This document shows positions 7,024 through 15,910 of a DNA stretch of 64,000 nucleotides, piece by piece (positions within the stretch are counted from its first letter, which is position 1; every line of letters begins with the position of its first letter). Below the pieces are notes generated by a model. It did no database searches, was not told the origin of the DNA, and saw nothing but the letters and a program-made list of their open reading frames with translations. The position numbers and the translations under genes were made by a program. Origin of the DNA: Nitrospira sp. (GTDB lineage: Bacteria > Nitrospirota > Nitrospiria > Nitrospirales > Nitrospiraceae); assembly GCA_024998685.1 (NCBI GenBank), contig JACOEH010000005.1, positions 1-64,000 of the forward strand. Direction: 5' to 3'.

Positions 7024-9495
7024 GTGATGCAGCTGCCATCAATTGTCACGAAAGCCGCATCCGGCCATGTCTCAGGGAGCTCCTCCATCCCTTACGGCAC
7101 CATCCTCACCGACCATGTCGTGAAGCTCTCCGGTGGCGCAGGACTCCTGGGCACCTGGCGGCTCGATGGGATTCCATTCGAAACGGTTGATGAAGGCGAC
7201 ATCCTGGCCAGAAAGGAAGCGTTGCATAACTTCCTCCGCGCCCTCGGCGGCGGCTCCTTCGCGGTCTGGACGCATAAAATTCGTCGCGTGGTGCATGAGC
7301 GACTCCAGGGCATGGCCGACAATCCCTTTTGCCGTGAATTGTCGGAGCGGTACGACGCCACCTTCGCAACGCATCGGCAGATGGCGACGGAGTTGTATCT
7401 GTCCATTCTCTATCGGCCTCCGCAGCAGAAGGTCGTGAATCTCTTTGGCCGCGTCGGCACGGAGCAGCTCGCGGAGCTGCAACGGCAGGAGCAGGAAGGG
7501 CTCGTGGTCTTCGAGGATGTCGCGAAGCAATTGGAAGCAAGCCTCCGTCGGTATGAACCGGAACGGTTGGGCACCGTCGAGCAGCACGGCGTGGTGTACT
7601 CGCAGCACCTCAGTTTCCTCGCCTATCTGATCAATGGCGTCTGGGAACCCATTCCGTTACGCCGCTGCCCTCTGAACAGCTACCTCCTTTCATCGCGTCT
7701 CCATTTCTCCGATCGGACCGGCATGGTTGAGATCTGGCACCCGAACGGCACCAGAAAGTTTGCGGGCCTGCTCGATATTCAGGAGTACCCCAGTTTTTCG
7801 GAACCGGGCATGACGAACGGCATGCTCTATGGCGAGAGCGAGTATATCGAGACGCAATCCTTCTCCTTTCTCGGCAAGCGTGATGCGTTGAAGTATCTGG
7901 AGCGGCAGCGCAATCACTTGATCGCGGGGGAAGACGTGGCGACGCGGGAGATCGAACAACTCAGTCAGGCCGCGGAAGATCTGCAATCGGGCCTCATCGA
8001 TTTGGGCGAGTACCACTATTCGATCGCGCTCTTTGGCGCGTCGTTGGAGGAGGTCACGAAGGCGCGCGCGCTGGCGCGGGCGACCTTTCAGGACGGACCG
8101 GGCTTCAAGATGGCGGTCGTCGATGTCATTCCGGAATGCGCCTGGTTTGCCCAACTGCCCGGCAATTGGTGGGTGCGGCCGCGGGAAGCCACCCTCACGA
8201 CGCGCAACTTCGTGTGTCTCAGTCCCTTTCACAATTTCGCGCGTGGCAAACCGAAGGGCAATCCCTGGGGCGAGGCCTTGGCACTCTTTCAGACGCCCAG
8301 CGGCCAGCCTTACTACTTCAATTTTCATTCGTCTCCGACGGATCGCGATTCGCGGGACGAGAAGTATCCGGGCAACACCTTTATCTGTGGCGCCACCGGG
8401 TCCGGCAAGACCGCGTTGGAATTGTTTCTCCTGGCGCAGGCCATGAAGTATCACAAGTTTCGCGGCATCATGTTCGATAAAGACCGCGGCGCAGAAATCG
8501 GCATCCGGGCGATGGGCGGGAAGTACATCGCCCTCCGGCGTGGAGAACCAACCGGGTTCAATCCGTTTCAGGCGGCCATCACCGAAGGCAACATCCAATT
8601 TTGTGAACGGCTCGTGGCCCAGCTGGTGAAAAATCCAGGCGACCCGGAGCCGCGCCTCTCCGCCAAGGAATGGACCGATCTGAGCCATGCGGTGCGGACG
8701 GTGATGAGTCCGACGGTGCGCCCTGATGTCCGGGGGCTCACGACGGTCTCCCAGAATCTGCCGGCGACGGGCGCGAATAGTCTGAAGGCGCGCCTGCTCA
8801 AATGGACGTGGGGGCAGCCGTTGGGCTGGGTGTTCGACAATCCCAGCGACACGCACGAGTTCAGCCACCATGCCCTCTTTGGCTATGACTACACGGACTT
8901 TCTCGACGAGGCTGACCTCCGCATCCCCATCATCGCCTATCTCCTGCATCTGACCGAACAATTGATTACCGGCGATCCCTTCATCTTCTTCATGGAGGAA
9001 TTCTGGAAACCGCTGCGAGATCCCATGTTCACCGAGTTTTCGCTGAACAAGCTCAAAACGATTCGGAAACAATCGGGCCTCGGCGTGTTTGTCACCCAAT
9101 CTCCCTCCGACGTCGTGGGCCATGAGATCTCCAAGACGATTGTGGAACAGTGCGTGACGCAGATCTATCTCCCGAACCCGCGCGCTGATCACGATGATTA
9201 TGTCCAGGGCTTCAAGGTCACGGAATCGGAGTTTCGGATCATTCGCAATCTGGGCGAGGCGAGCCGGAAGTTTCTGGTGAAACAGGGGCATCAGTCGGCG
9301 ATTGTGTCGTTTGACTTGGCAGGCATGAGCGACCTGTTAAATGTCATCTCAGGTACCACCGAAAACGTCGCCTTGTTAGACCGCATCCGCGAGGAGGTGG
9401 GCGATGATCCGGCAGCCTGGCTGCCGGTTTTCCACGCGCGGATCGCGGCCCGCAAAGGGTTGATCGGCACCGTACATGAGGAGGTGACTCGATGA
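7024..9495 (+). CDS. virB4: VirB4 ATPase of the type IV secretion system
   Basis: Inner-membrane/cytoplasmic ATPase that powers pilus assembly and transfer. 823 residues, the usual VirB4/CagE length. The N-terminal CagE_TrbE_VirB domain spans about 170-390. Walker A is GATGSGKT at 456-463 and Walker B about 650-660 (FIFFMEEFWKPL), followed by the RKQSGLGVFVTQSPSDV segment shared with VirD4/HerA ATPases. GTG at 7024 or ATG at 7027 could start it. The stop overlaps the next gene (ATGA), indicating translational coupling. Confidence 0.93.
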   Translation: MMQLPSIVTKAASGHVSGSSSIPYGTILTDHVVKLSGGAGLLGTWRLDGIPFETVDEGDILARKEALHNFLRALGGGSFAVWTHKIRRVVHERLQGMADNPFCRELSERYDATFATHRQMATELYLSILYRPPQQKVVNLFGRVGTEQLAELQRQEQEGLVVFEDVAKQLEASLRRYEPERLGTVEQHGVVYSQHLSFLAYLINGVWEPIPLRRCPLNSYLLSSRLHFSDRTGMVEIWHPNGTRKFAGLLDIQEYPSFSEPGMTNGMLYGESEYIETQSFSFLGKRDALKYLERQRNHLIAGEDVATREIEQLSQAAEDLQSGLIDLGEYHYSIALFGASLEEVTKARALARATFQDGPGFKMAVVDVIPECAWFAQLPGNWWVRPREATLTTRNFVCLSPFHNFARGKPKGNPWGEALALFQTPSGQPYYFNFHSSPTDRDSRDEKYPGNTFICGATGSGKTALELFLLAQAMKYHKFRGIMFDKDRGAEIGIRAMGGKYIALRRGEPTGFNPFQAAITEGNIQFCERLVAQLVKNPGDPEPRLSAKEWTDLSHAVRTVMSPTVRPDVRGLTTVSQNLPATGANSLKARLLKWTWGQPLGWVFDNPSDTHEFSHHALFGYDYTDFLDEADLRIPIIAYLLHLTEQLITGDPFIFFMEEFWKPLRDPMFTEFSLNKLKTIRKQSGLGVFVTQSPSDVVGHEISKTIVEQCVTQIYLPNPRADHDDYVQGFKVTESEFRIIRNLGEASRKFLVKQGHQSAIVSFDLAGMSDLLNVISGTTENVALLDRIREEVGDDPAAWLPVFHARIAARKGLIGTVHEEVTR

Positions 9496-9845
9496 AGTCC
9501 ATGCACGCGCTGTTGTCCATTCCATTCATACAACGAAGTCTGTTCCTGGTCCCGGTCGTGGGAATCCTGACGCTCACGACGGCACAGACCGGCTTGACGA
9601 AAGAGCCGCATGATCCGGTCCATGACGTGCAGTGGTACAAAACGCACGAAGCCGATCGGAAAAGCACGCTGGCGAAGTGTCACAACAACCCTGGTCAGTT
9701 GGCTCTCACACCGAATTGTATCAATGCAGAAAAAGCAGCAAGAGAGCTGACGGCTTCGGCTCCTTCCACCCCACCACCTCCACTCCCAGAGCAGTCGTTA
9801 GCAGACATGCGCAAGGAAGCGTTGAACGAGAAGCCGAAGAAATAA
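9492..9845 (+). CDS. EexN-like entry-exclusion lipoprotein-type protein
   Basis: A 117-residue exported protein with an N-terminal hydrophobic segment. The central motif VQWYKTHEADRKSTLAKCHN followed by NPGQLALTPNCINAEKAA is characteristic of the EexN family (WY-x-x-H-x-x-x-R...CxNNPGxL...PNCxNA), small proteins encoded inside virB operons that reduce redundant transfer between cells with the same element. The tail is proline-rich and charged. There is no textbook lipobox cysteine. It overlaps virB4 by four bases. Confidence 0.7.
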   Translation: MKSMHALLSIPFIQRSLFLVPVVGILTLTTAQTGLTKEPHDPVHDVQWYKTHEADRKSTLAKCHNNPGQLALTPNCINAEKAARELTASAPSTPPPPLPEQSLADMRKEALNEKPKK

Positions 9846-9868
9846 CGTGAGGTCGTCGCGACATTCCT

Positions 9869-10912
9869 ATGGGCACATGGCTAGAAAACGCAGTCGATAG
9901 AATGCTGATGAATTATGTCGTCACATTTAGTGACGAAGTCATTGCGGTGTTTACACCTGTCGTCCTGACCGTGTTGGGCATTTATGTCTTTTGGACCGGT
10001 TATCAAGTCATGAGTGGGCTCGCGGAGGATTCCTTGGGGGCGGTATTCCGACGCTGGTTGCGGTACGCCATCATTTCTGGAATCGCGTTAAACGGACCGG
10101 TCTACCGGTCCATCGTCCAAAACGGCCTCGAAGGCATTCAAGGCGCGTTCGGCGGTGCCCTTGGTATGGGCCCATCGGTCGGAACAGCGGTAGACGGAAT
10201 GTTGGCCCCATTAGTCACGCTGACCAATACGGTGTGGAGCACAGCAATGACTGGGCTATTGTGGCCAGCCTTCAATCTTCTAATTGCGGGATTCTTCTTC
10301 GCGGTGGCCGGTGCGCTCATGGCCACGATCTCGCTGAGCCTCGCCCTCATTGCGAAGATTATCCTGTCCGTTCTCCTCGCAATCGGTCCCGTCTTTATTT
10401 TCTGTGCGTTATTCCCGACGACCCAGCGGTATGCAGAAAATTGGGTCATGACTGCATTTGGAGCCGTGTTCACCAACGTCATGCTGGTCTCAATCATAAC
10501 CTTGCTGACGAAAATGATTCACGATGTGGGTCAGCATGTGCTCGCAAACTATAGTGCTGGAAACACAGTCTCCGACTCGATTGGTGTCCTCTTAGTGTCC
10601 GCCAGTTGTGCCTACATCTTGATGCATGCCCAGTCAGTGGCTTCAGGACTGGCCGGAGGACTTGCCATCGGAAATCTCGGGAACGAGGTCGGACGACCTT
10701 TGGCCGGCGGCATGGGAAAGGCGCTGTGGGGAAGCACCGTCCTCGGCGCGGACGTGGCGAGAAGCCTCGCGGCTGGCTGGTCGCGATTCTTTCCGACCGC
10801 CAATCACATGTCCCAAGGTGCACGGGCTCCGGTCACCTCGCTCCCCGCGCCTGGATCAGCGCCCACTCCGCTGTATCAACGCGGACTCATCGAACGACTG
10901 CGAAACGGATGA
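9869..10912 (+). CDS. virB6: VirB6/TrbL-like polytopic channel protein
   Basis: Inner-membrane channel component of the T4SS. 347 residues with at least five or six hydrophobic helices between about 20 and 270, including the conserved GPVFIFCALFPTTQRYAENWV region. The C-terminal 70 residues are hydrophilic and Pro/Gly/Ala-rich. The ribosome site is weak. It lies between eexN and virB5, so the B6-B5 order is reversed relative to the Agrobacterium operon. Confidence 0.85.
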   Translation: MGTWLENAVDRMLMNYVVTFSDEVIAVFTPVVLTVLGIYVFWTGYQVMSGLAEDSLGAVFRRWLRYAIISGIALNGPVYRSIVQNGLEGIQGAFGGALGMGPSVGTAVDGMLAPLVTLTNTVWSTAMTGLLWPAFNLLIAGFFFAVAGALMATISLSLALIAKIILSVLLAIGPVFIFCALFPTTQRYAENWVMTAFGAVFTNVMLVSIITLLTKMIHDVGQHVLANYSAGNTVSDSIGVLLVSASCAYILMHAQSVASGLAGGLAIGNLGNEVGRPLAGGMGKALWGSTVLGADVARSLAAGWSRFFPTANHMSQGARAPVTSLPAPGSAPTPLYQRGLIERLRNG

Positions 10913-10929
10913 CGTCAACGGAGGAAGCG

Positions 10930-11655
10930 ATGAAGAAATGGAAACAAATCATATTGGCGTCCATGCTGGCTGGGATGATGGTACTCGGAGGCAGTCTGTC
11001 GACTCGTGCCTCCGGGATCCCGGTGGTCGATGTGGCGAACCTGGCGCAGTCGGTCTTACAGGTCCTGGCGTGGATGCAGCAGATCCAGGACATGAGCTGG
11101 CAGTTACAGCGTCAACAGCAACAGCTGAAGGCGATCACCGGCTCTCGCAATATGGGGAGTTTGCTCCACAACCTTGGACTGATGGGCATCGTGCCATACG
11201 ACGCCAGCCTGGTGTACGAAGCGATCCGCATGGGCGGCATCAATGGGTTGTCCCAGGCCGCACGAGTCTTACGGAATAATCGCCTGCTGTACAACTGCGC
11301 GAACAAGACGGGTGATGCTTGGCGGATTTGCCACAACATTCTGAACCAATCGCCGCAGAACCTCGCCAACATCGACGGGGCGTATCACTTGTTGCTGAAG
11401 CGCGCCCAGCAGATCCGTGATCTCACGACCGCGATCAACAGTTCCGAGGATGAGAAAGCCAGTCTGGATCTCATCGCGCGGATCGGCACGGAACAGGCCG
11501 CCGTGGGCAATCAGACCAATCAATTGTTGACGCTCAAGATGATGGCCGAGGAAAACAAGGAGGCAGCAAGACAGGAGCATATGGAGTACATCTTGAACAT
11601 GACCTCGCCAGAACGGCCCAGTTCGTTCGCCACGATGCCGCCATGGACACCGTAG
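10930..11655 (+). CDS. virB5: VirB5-like minor pilin / pilus-tip protein
   Basis: Exported pilus-tip component, 241 residues. The ATG at 10930 follows ACGGAGGAAG and gives a clean signal peptide (KKWKQIILASMLAGMMVLGGS...TRASG). The mature part begins IPVVDVANLAQSVLQVLAWM and runs into a glutamine-rich coiled coil and the TGSRNMGSLL motif typical of VirB5. A longer in-frame reading from upstream is not supported. The 3' end overlaps virB8. Confidence 0.85.
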   Translation: MKKWKQIILASMLAGMMVLGGSLSTRASGIPVVDVANLAQSVLQVLAWMQQIQDMSWQLQRQQQQLKAITGSRNMGSLLHNLGLMGIVPYDASLVYEAIRMGGINGLSQAARVLRNNRLLYNCANKTGDAWRICHNILNQSPQNLANIDGAYHLLLKRAQQIRDLTTAINSSEDEKASLDLIARIGTEQAAVGNQTNQLLTLKMMAEENKEAARQEHMEYILNMTSPERPSSFATMPPWTP

Positions 11656-12431
11656 GACGAAGCGAGCAGCGCATGATCCCTGAGAGACCCGATCACACCG
11701 TCGTGCGAGCGGGTGATCAAGCCCAGTATTTTTCCGATGGACTAAGCTGGGAACGGAGCGAAAGTATCCGGGCCGCGCAATCGGAGCGCCGGGCCTGGTG
11801 GGTCGCCGCGGGAGCCTGTGTCGTTGCTATCTGTGCTGTCGTGGGACTCTCGCTGCTGGCGCCACTTAAGCAGACCGTGCCGTACGTGTACGCCGTCGAT
11901 AAAGCCACCGGCAATATCGAGTTAATGAGTGTCGGCGACGAACGAGTGGTGCAGGACTATCGCACCATCCTCGATAAACATTGGGCGCAAAAGTACGTCG
12001 TCGCGCGGGAGTCCTACTATTGGAAGCTCCTGCAGCTCGATTACGACACGGTCTTGATGATGAGCAACGACGTGGTGGGCCGCGAGTATGCCAAGCTCTA
12101 TGACGGACCGAATGCCCGAGACCGGAAGCTTGGGCCGAACATCGACATGCGGGTGAAAGTATTGAGTATTACCCTTGCCCACGACGAACACGGCTCCAAG
12201 GCCACGGTGCGGTTTGAAAAGTCCTCCAAACGCCTCGAGGCCGAATTGCCGGACCCGCCGCAATTCTACGTCGCCACGTTGAGCTACGAGTATCAGCCCT
12301 CCATGAAAGGCAAGGAACAAGAGCTTCTGCTGAATCCCTTGGGCTACAAAGTCACGGCCTGGCGGGTTGACCAAGAGATCTCCACCGCCACTGCAACACC
12401 GACGGCTGGGTCACCGGAGCTAACACCATGA
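11643..12431 (+). CDS. virB8: VirB8 inner-membrane core protein
   Basis: Bitopic scaffold protein of the T4SS, 262 residues: a cytoplasmic N-terminus, one helix at about 50-74 (WWVAAGACVVAICAVVGLSLLAPL), then the NTF2-like periplasmic domain with TVPYVYAVDKATGNIELM, YYWKLLQLDYDTVLMMS and the conserved late LNPLGYKVTAWRVDQE strand. The start at 11643 overlaps virB5 by 13 bases; a second ATG at 11673 is possible. Confidence 0.9.
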   Translation: MDTVGRSEQRMIPERPDHTVVRAGDQAQYFSDGLSWERSESIRAAQSERRAWWVAAGACVVAICAVVGLSLLAPLKQTVPYVYAVDKATGNIELMSVGDERVVQDYRTILDKHWAQKYVVARESYYWKLLQLDYDTVLMMSNDVVGREYAKLYDGPNARDRKLGPNIDMRVKVLSITLAHDEHGSKATVRFEKSSKRLEAELPDPPQFYVATLSYEYQPSMKGKEQELLLNPLGYKVTAWRVDQEISTATATPTAGSPELTP

Positions 12432-13357
12432 TGAACGAGCAAGATCCACGGGTGTGGCTCATGGGTGGACTGATCACAGCCACGGTGCTGGCCTCGGCGG
12501 TGAGTTGGTCGGCGGAGATTCCACGACCGGGTGCCTTCGACGAACGGGTGCGCTACATCAATTACAACCCCGATCAAGTCGTCACGCTACATGTCCGGCG
12601 CGGCGCCGTGACGCGAGTCGTCTTGGGCGAGGACGAAAAGATCGTGGTCGCCGCGGCCGGATTCATCGGCGACTGCGCCAAGGCCGAAGGGGAATGGTGT
12701 ATCCGGGCGGAGGTCGGCACGAATCAAGTCTGGATTAAACCCAAAGATCACGCCACCCATAATAATGTGGAAATTCGCACCGACAAGCGAGACTACAGCT
12801 TGGAGCTCAAAGTACTGCCGGACAATCGGCTCGGACGCTGGCGAAAACCTCCGGAAGGCAAGGGGCTGGAACGAGAACCGATGTATCGGGTCATCTTCCG
12901 CCATGCGCGCATGGAGCATGTGAATACGGACACCATCGTCGGATTGGCAACCAACACAGATCGGCGCAAGCTAGAGACGATCGAACAAGAGCTGATCCAA
13001 GAGCGGGTGGCCGAGGCCCTGCCCGAACTTCGCAATGTGCGTTACTCCATGGAAGTGCTTTCCGGCGGGGAAGAGATCGCGCCGTCCCTCGTGTTCGACG
13101 ACGGCCGGTTCACCTATTTCCGGTTCCCCCCGAATCACGAAATCCCCTCGATCTTTTACCTCTCGCCACGCGGCGAAGAAACCCGCATCAACTTTCATAT
13201 GCAAGACGATCTTGCGGTCGTGCAACGGACCGGTCGTCGCTTCGTATTGCGCCTCGGCGCGGCGGTGGTGGGGATTTGGAACGAGGCCTTCGATGAGACC
13301 GGCGTGGCGTCAAGAGATGGCGTGACCGTGTCTGGCCTAAGGCGCGTGGTGCGATAG
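12428..13357 (+). CDS. virB9: VirB9 outer-membrane core complex protein
   Basis: Periplasmic/outer-membrane component, 309 residues, with a signal peptide (ITATVLASAVSWSAEIPRPG) and then the family opening DERVRYINYNPDQVVTLHVR. The C-terminal beta domain contains APSLVFDDGRFTYFRFPPNHEIPSIF, a strongly conserved VirB9/TrbG/CagX segment. It is coupled to virB8 by a four-base overlap. It forms the core channel with VirB10 and a VirB7-like lipoprotein. Confidence 0.92.
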   Translation: MMNEQDPRVWLMGGLITATVLASAVSWSAEIPRPGAFDERVRYINYNPDQVVTLHVRRGAVTRVVLGEDEKIVVAAAGFIGDCAKAEGEWCIRAEVGTNQVWIKPKDHATHNNVEIRTDKRDYSLELKVLPDNRLGRWRKPPEGKGLEREPMYRVIFRHARMEHVNTDTIVGLATNTDRRKLETIEQELIQERVAEALPELRNVRYSMEVLSGGEEIAPSLVFDDGRFTYFRFPPNHEIPSIFYLSPRGEETRINFHMQDDLAVVQRTGRRFVLRLGAAVVGIWNEAFDETGVASRDGVTVSGLRRVVR

Positions 13358-13361
13358 GACG

Positions 13362-14810
13362 ATGGCGGCACGGAATCAATCAACGAGTCAGCCTGACGGA
13401 TCGAGCGACCGGTCCCAGCAAGCCGCGGCCCCGGCGATGGATATCGTGTCGGTGAATGAGACCGGTCCCGGCAGCAACCAGGTGGTCAAAGTCGTGGTGG
13501 CGGTAGTCGTGGCCTCTGTGCTCATCGTCGGGTCGATGATGGATGTGAAACAGTGGCAGGCACACAAGCAAGCGGCACAGGCCAAAGACGAGCAGAGCGA
13601 GAAGACGGTGAACAAGCCTGCGCAAGTTGCGCAACGGCGGACGTTCGATACCGATGCCCTGGCGCTCCACGCAGACGTGGACATGAAGGGAGCACGTGGG
13701 CGTGGGCGCCCGGTGGTCCCGGAACTGGAACCGCTGCCTGGAGAGGACGCGAGACCGATCCCCCTGTCGGGTGTGCCGGCAGCCTCATCGAATGGGTCAG
13801 CGAATGGGACAGCCCCGATAAGCCGCTTCGGTGGCGATCTCATCTTGACCTCGGCCGTCAGCCCCACCGGACCCAAGACCCAGCATGACGAGCTCACGCC
13901 CCAAAACGAAGCGCTCGCGATGCTCCGGCAGCTCGTCAACCACCGCATGAATGACGGACCGATGGTGCCATCTTCCGTGGGCGTCGCGGGCGAAGGACCG
14001 TCAGCGAGTGGCCAACCTGAAAGCCATGCGACCGGATCGGCTGATTCGAGTGTGCCTGGATCGAGCGGGAACGTTGGACCAGGCAACGGGACGATCTATG
14101 GAGTGCGGCCAGGCGGGATAGGCAACACCTTTGCGCGCACGGCCACCGCAAATAGCGTCCAAGGAGAGTCGTTGGGCAGTCAGCTCACGCCCTCGGCCAC
14201 GCCAAAAGCGCAGGCCACCCTGTTGGGCGATCGGAGTTTGATCTTGCCGAAAGGCCGCACCATCGATTGTTCGCTCACCGTGCGGGTGGTCAGTGGCGTC
14301 CCGGGACTCGCGACCTGCACGCTCAACAGCGATGTCTACAGCGACAATGGGCGGGTCGTGCTCTTGGAGCGCGGGTCCGAAGCGGTGGGGGAATATGCGG
14401 CGACCATGGCGCATGGGCAACAACGTCTCTTCGTCCTCTGGAATCGCGTCAAAACGCCGACCGGCGTGGTGGTGGAAGTCAACGCCCCGACCGCCGATGA
14501 GCTCGGCGCGGCCGGCTTGCCGGGGTACATCGATCGCCACTGGTTCGAGCGGCTGGGCGCCGCCTTCATGCTCTCCATCGTTCAGGATGCGATCGGGTTC
14601 GCTACGGCCACGCAAGCCGGAGGGAGCGGGGCACAGCAACTCGGGATTTACCAGAATTCTGCCGCGACCGGCAATCGCATGGCCGAACGCATCCTCGAGT
14701 CCACGATCAACATCAAACCGACGCTCTATAAGAACCAAGGGGATCGCGCGATGATCTTCGTGGCGCGGGATCTGGATTTCAGTGGAGTCTATGCCCTCCA
14801 TGCTGACTAA
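13362..14810 (+). CDS. virB10: VirB10 channel-spanning protein
   Basis: 482 residues: a cytoplasmic N-terminus, one helix at about 44-62 (VVVAVVVASVLIVGSMMDV), a long low-complexity periplasmic linker rich in Pro/Gly/Ser/Thr (about 70-285), then the TrbI/VirB10 C-terminal beta barrel. The barrel includes LLGDRSLILPKGRTIDCSL, a VPGLATCTLNSDVYSDNGR loop and the two-helix antenna region around AAFMLSIVQDAIGF. It links inner- and outer-membrane parts of the channel. Confidence 0.92.
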   Translation: MAARNQSTSQPDGSSDRSQQAAAPAMDIVSVNETGPGSNQVVKVVVAVVVASVLIVGSMMDVKQWQAHKQAAQAKDEQSEKTVNKPAQVAQRRTFDTDALALHADVDMKGARGRGRPVVPELEPLPGEDARPIPLSGVPAASSNGSANGTAPISRFGGDLILTSAVSPTGPKTQHDELTPQNEALAMLRQLVNHRMNDGPMVPSSVGVAGEGPSASGQPESHATGSADSSVPGSSGNVGPGNGTIYGVRPGGIGNTFARTATANSVQGESLGSQLTPSATPKAQATLLGDRSLILPKGRTIDCSLTVRVVSGVPGLATCTLNSDVYSDNGRVVLLERGSEAVGEYAATMAHGQQRLFVLWNRVKTPTGVVVEVNAPTADELGAAGLPGYIDRHWFERLGAAFMLSIVQDAIGFATATQAGGSGAQQLGIYQNSAATGNRMAERILESTINIKPTLYKNQGDRAMIFVARDLDFSGVYALHAD

Positions 14811-15903
14811 CGACGTGGTGCAGCGCGACACGATGGTGCGAGAGCTGTTGCGTCCGCTGCTGCACTATCTGTCCGAACCCGGCACCACGGAGATCGTCAT
14901 CAACCGCCCGACTGAAGTCTTCTGCGAAGTGGGGGCTGTCTGGACCAGGCACGACGAACCAACTTTAACGTGGAGTCGACTCCACGCGCTGGCCCGCGCA
15001 GTCGCCACCTATACGGACCAAGATATCGGCCCGGAGAAGCCCATCCTCTCCGCCACGCTGCCGGATGGCGAGCGTGTGCAGATCATGGTCCCCCCGGTCT
15101 GTGAGATCGGGAGAATTTCCTTCTCGATCAGGAGACCCAGCGACACGATTCGCACCTTCGAGCAGTATGAACGAGAGGGCGCCTTCACGCGCTTCTGTTG
15201 GGCGCGGCCGGAGGATCTCGAGAGCCGTGGCAGGGATCTGGATCAAAAGGACCAAGAGTTAGTGGGACTGTTAGAGCAGAAGCAGCTGGCCCAGTTCATT
15301 CGACGGGCCGTCGCCCTCAAGAACAATCTCGCCGTGGTCGGCGATACCGGCTCGGGCAAGACCACGCTGATGAAGACGATCTGTCAGTGCATCCCCACGC
15401 GGGAACGCCTCGTCACGATCGAGGATGTCCGCGAACTCGTGCTCCCGAACCATCCCAATCGCGTACATCTGCTGTACTCGAAGGGCGGGCAAGGTGTGGC
15501 CCCCGTTACGCCGTCCTCCCTGATCGCCGCGACCATGCGGATGAAACCGGATCGGGTACTGCTCGCCGAGTTACGCGGAAGTGAAGCGTTTGATTTTCTC
15601 AAGCTCCTCACGACCGGTCACAGCGGATCGATTACCTCCTACCACGCCGAGTCCTGCGCGTTGGCGGCGGAACGATATGTGTTCATGTGCAAGGAGCATG
15701 ATCAGGCGGCGATGTACGATGCGCCGACATTGAAACGGCTCGTCTCGCTCACGATCGATGTCATCATCCATGTTGTCGCGGCGATCGTGCCGGGTATCGA
15801 CGGCCGACCGCCTCGGAAAGAATGGTTCGTGTCGGAAGTCCACTACGATCCGATTGCGAAACTCGTGGCGCGGTTCGGTAAGGCCACACTGGTGCGAGCA
15901 TGA
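14782..15903 (+). CDS. virB11: VirB11 secretion ATPase
   Basis: Hexameric traffic ATPase, up to 373 residues. An N-terminal domain (TEIVINRPTEVFCEVGAVW) is followed by a RecA-like domain with Walker A GDTGSGKT at about 188-195, the Asp box TIEDVRELVLPNHPN, Walker B around LLAELRGSEAFDFLK and the His box TTGHSGSITSYHAES. It overlaps the end of virB10; ATGs at 14782, 14791 and 14800 are all possible starts and nothing decides strongly between them. Confidence 0.92.
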   Translation: MESMPSMLTNDVVQRDTMVRELLRPLLHYLSEPGTTEIVINRPTEVFCEVGAVWTRHDEPTLTWSRLHALARAVATYTDQDIGPEKPILSATLPDGERVQIMVPPVCEIGRISFSIRRPSDTIRTFEQYEREGAFTRFCWARPEDLESRGRDLDQKDQELVGLLEQKQLAQFIRRAVALKNNLAVVGDTGSGKTTLMKTICQCIPTRERLVTIEDVRELVLPNHPNRVHLLYSKGGQGVAPVTPSSLIAATMRMKPDRVLLAELRGSEAFDFLKLLTTGHSGSITSYHAESCALAAERYVFMCKEHDQAAMYDAPTLKRLVSLTIDVIIHVVAAIVPGIDGRPPRKEWFVSEVHYDPIAKLVARFGKATLVRA

Positions 15904-15910
15904 GGAGGGG

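Noticed and set aside
7690-9291. 533-codon minus-strand frame inside virB4
   Set aside because: Shadow of a GC-rich coding frame; composition (many Arg, His, Gly, Pro) and full overlap with virB4 motifs exclude it.
10606-10929. N-terminal extension of virB5 in the same frame
   Set aside because: Overlaps virB6, lacks hydrophobic or domain features, and the ATG at 10930 has a proper ribosome site and signal peptide.
15758-15910. N-terminal extension of virD4
   Set aside because: Lies inside virB11 coding sequence; the start at 15911 gives the usual membrane N-terminus.
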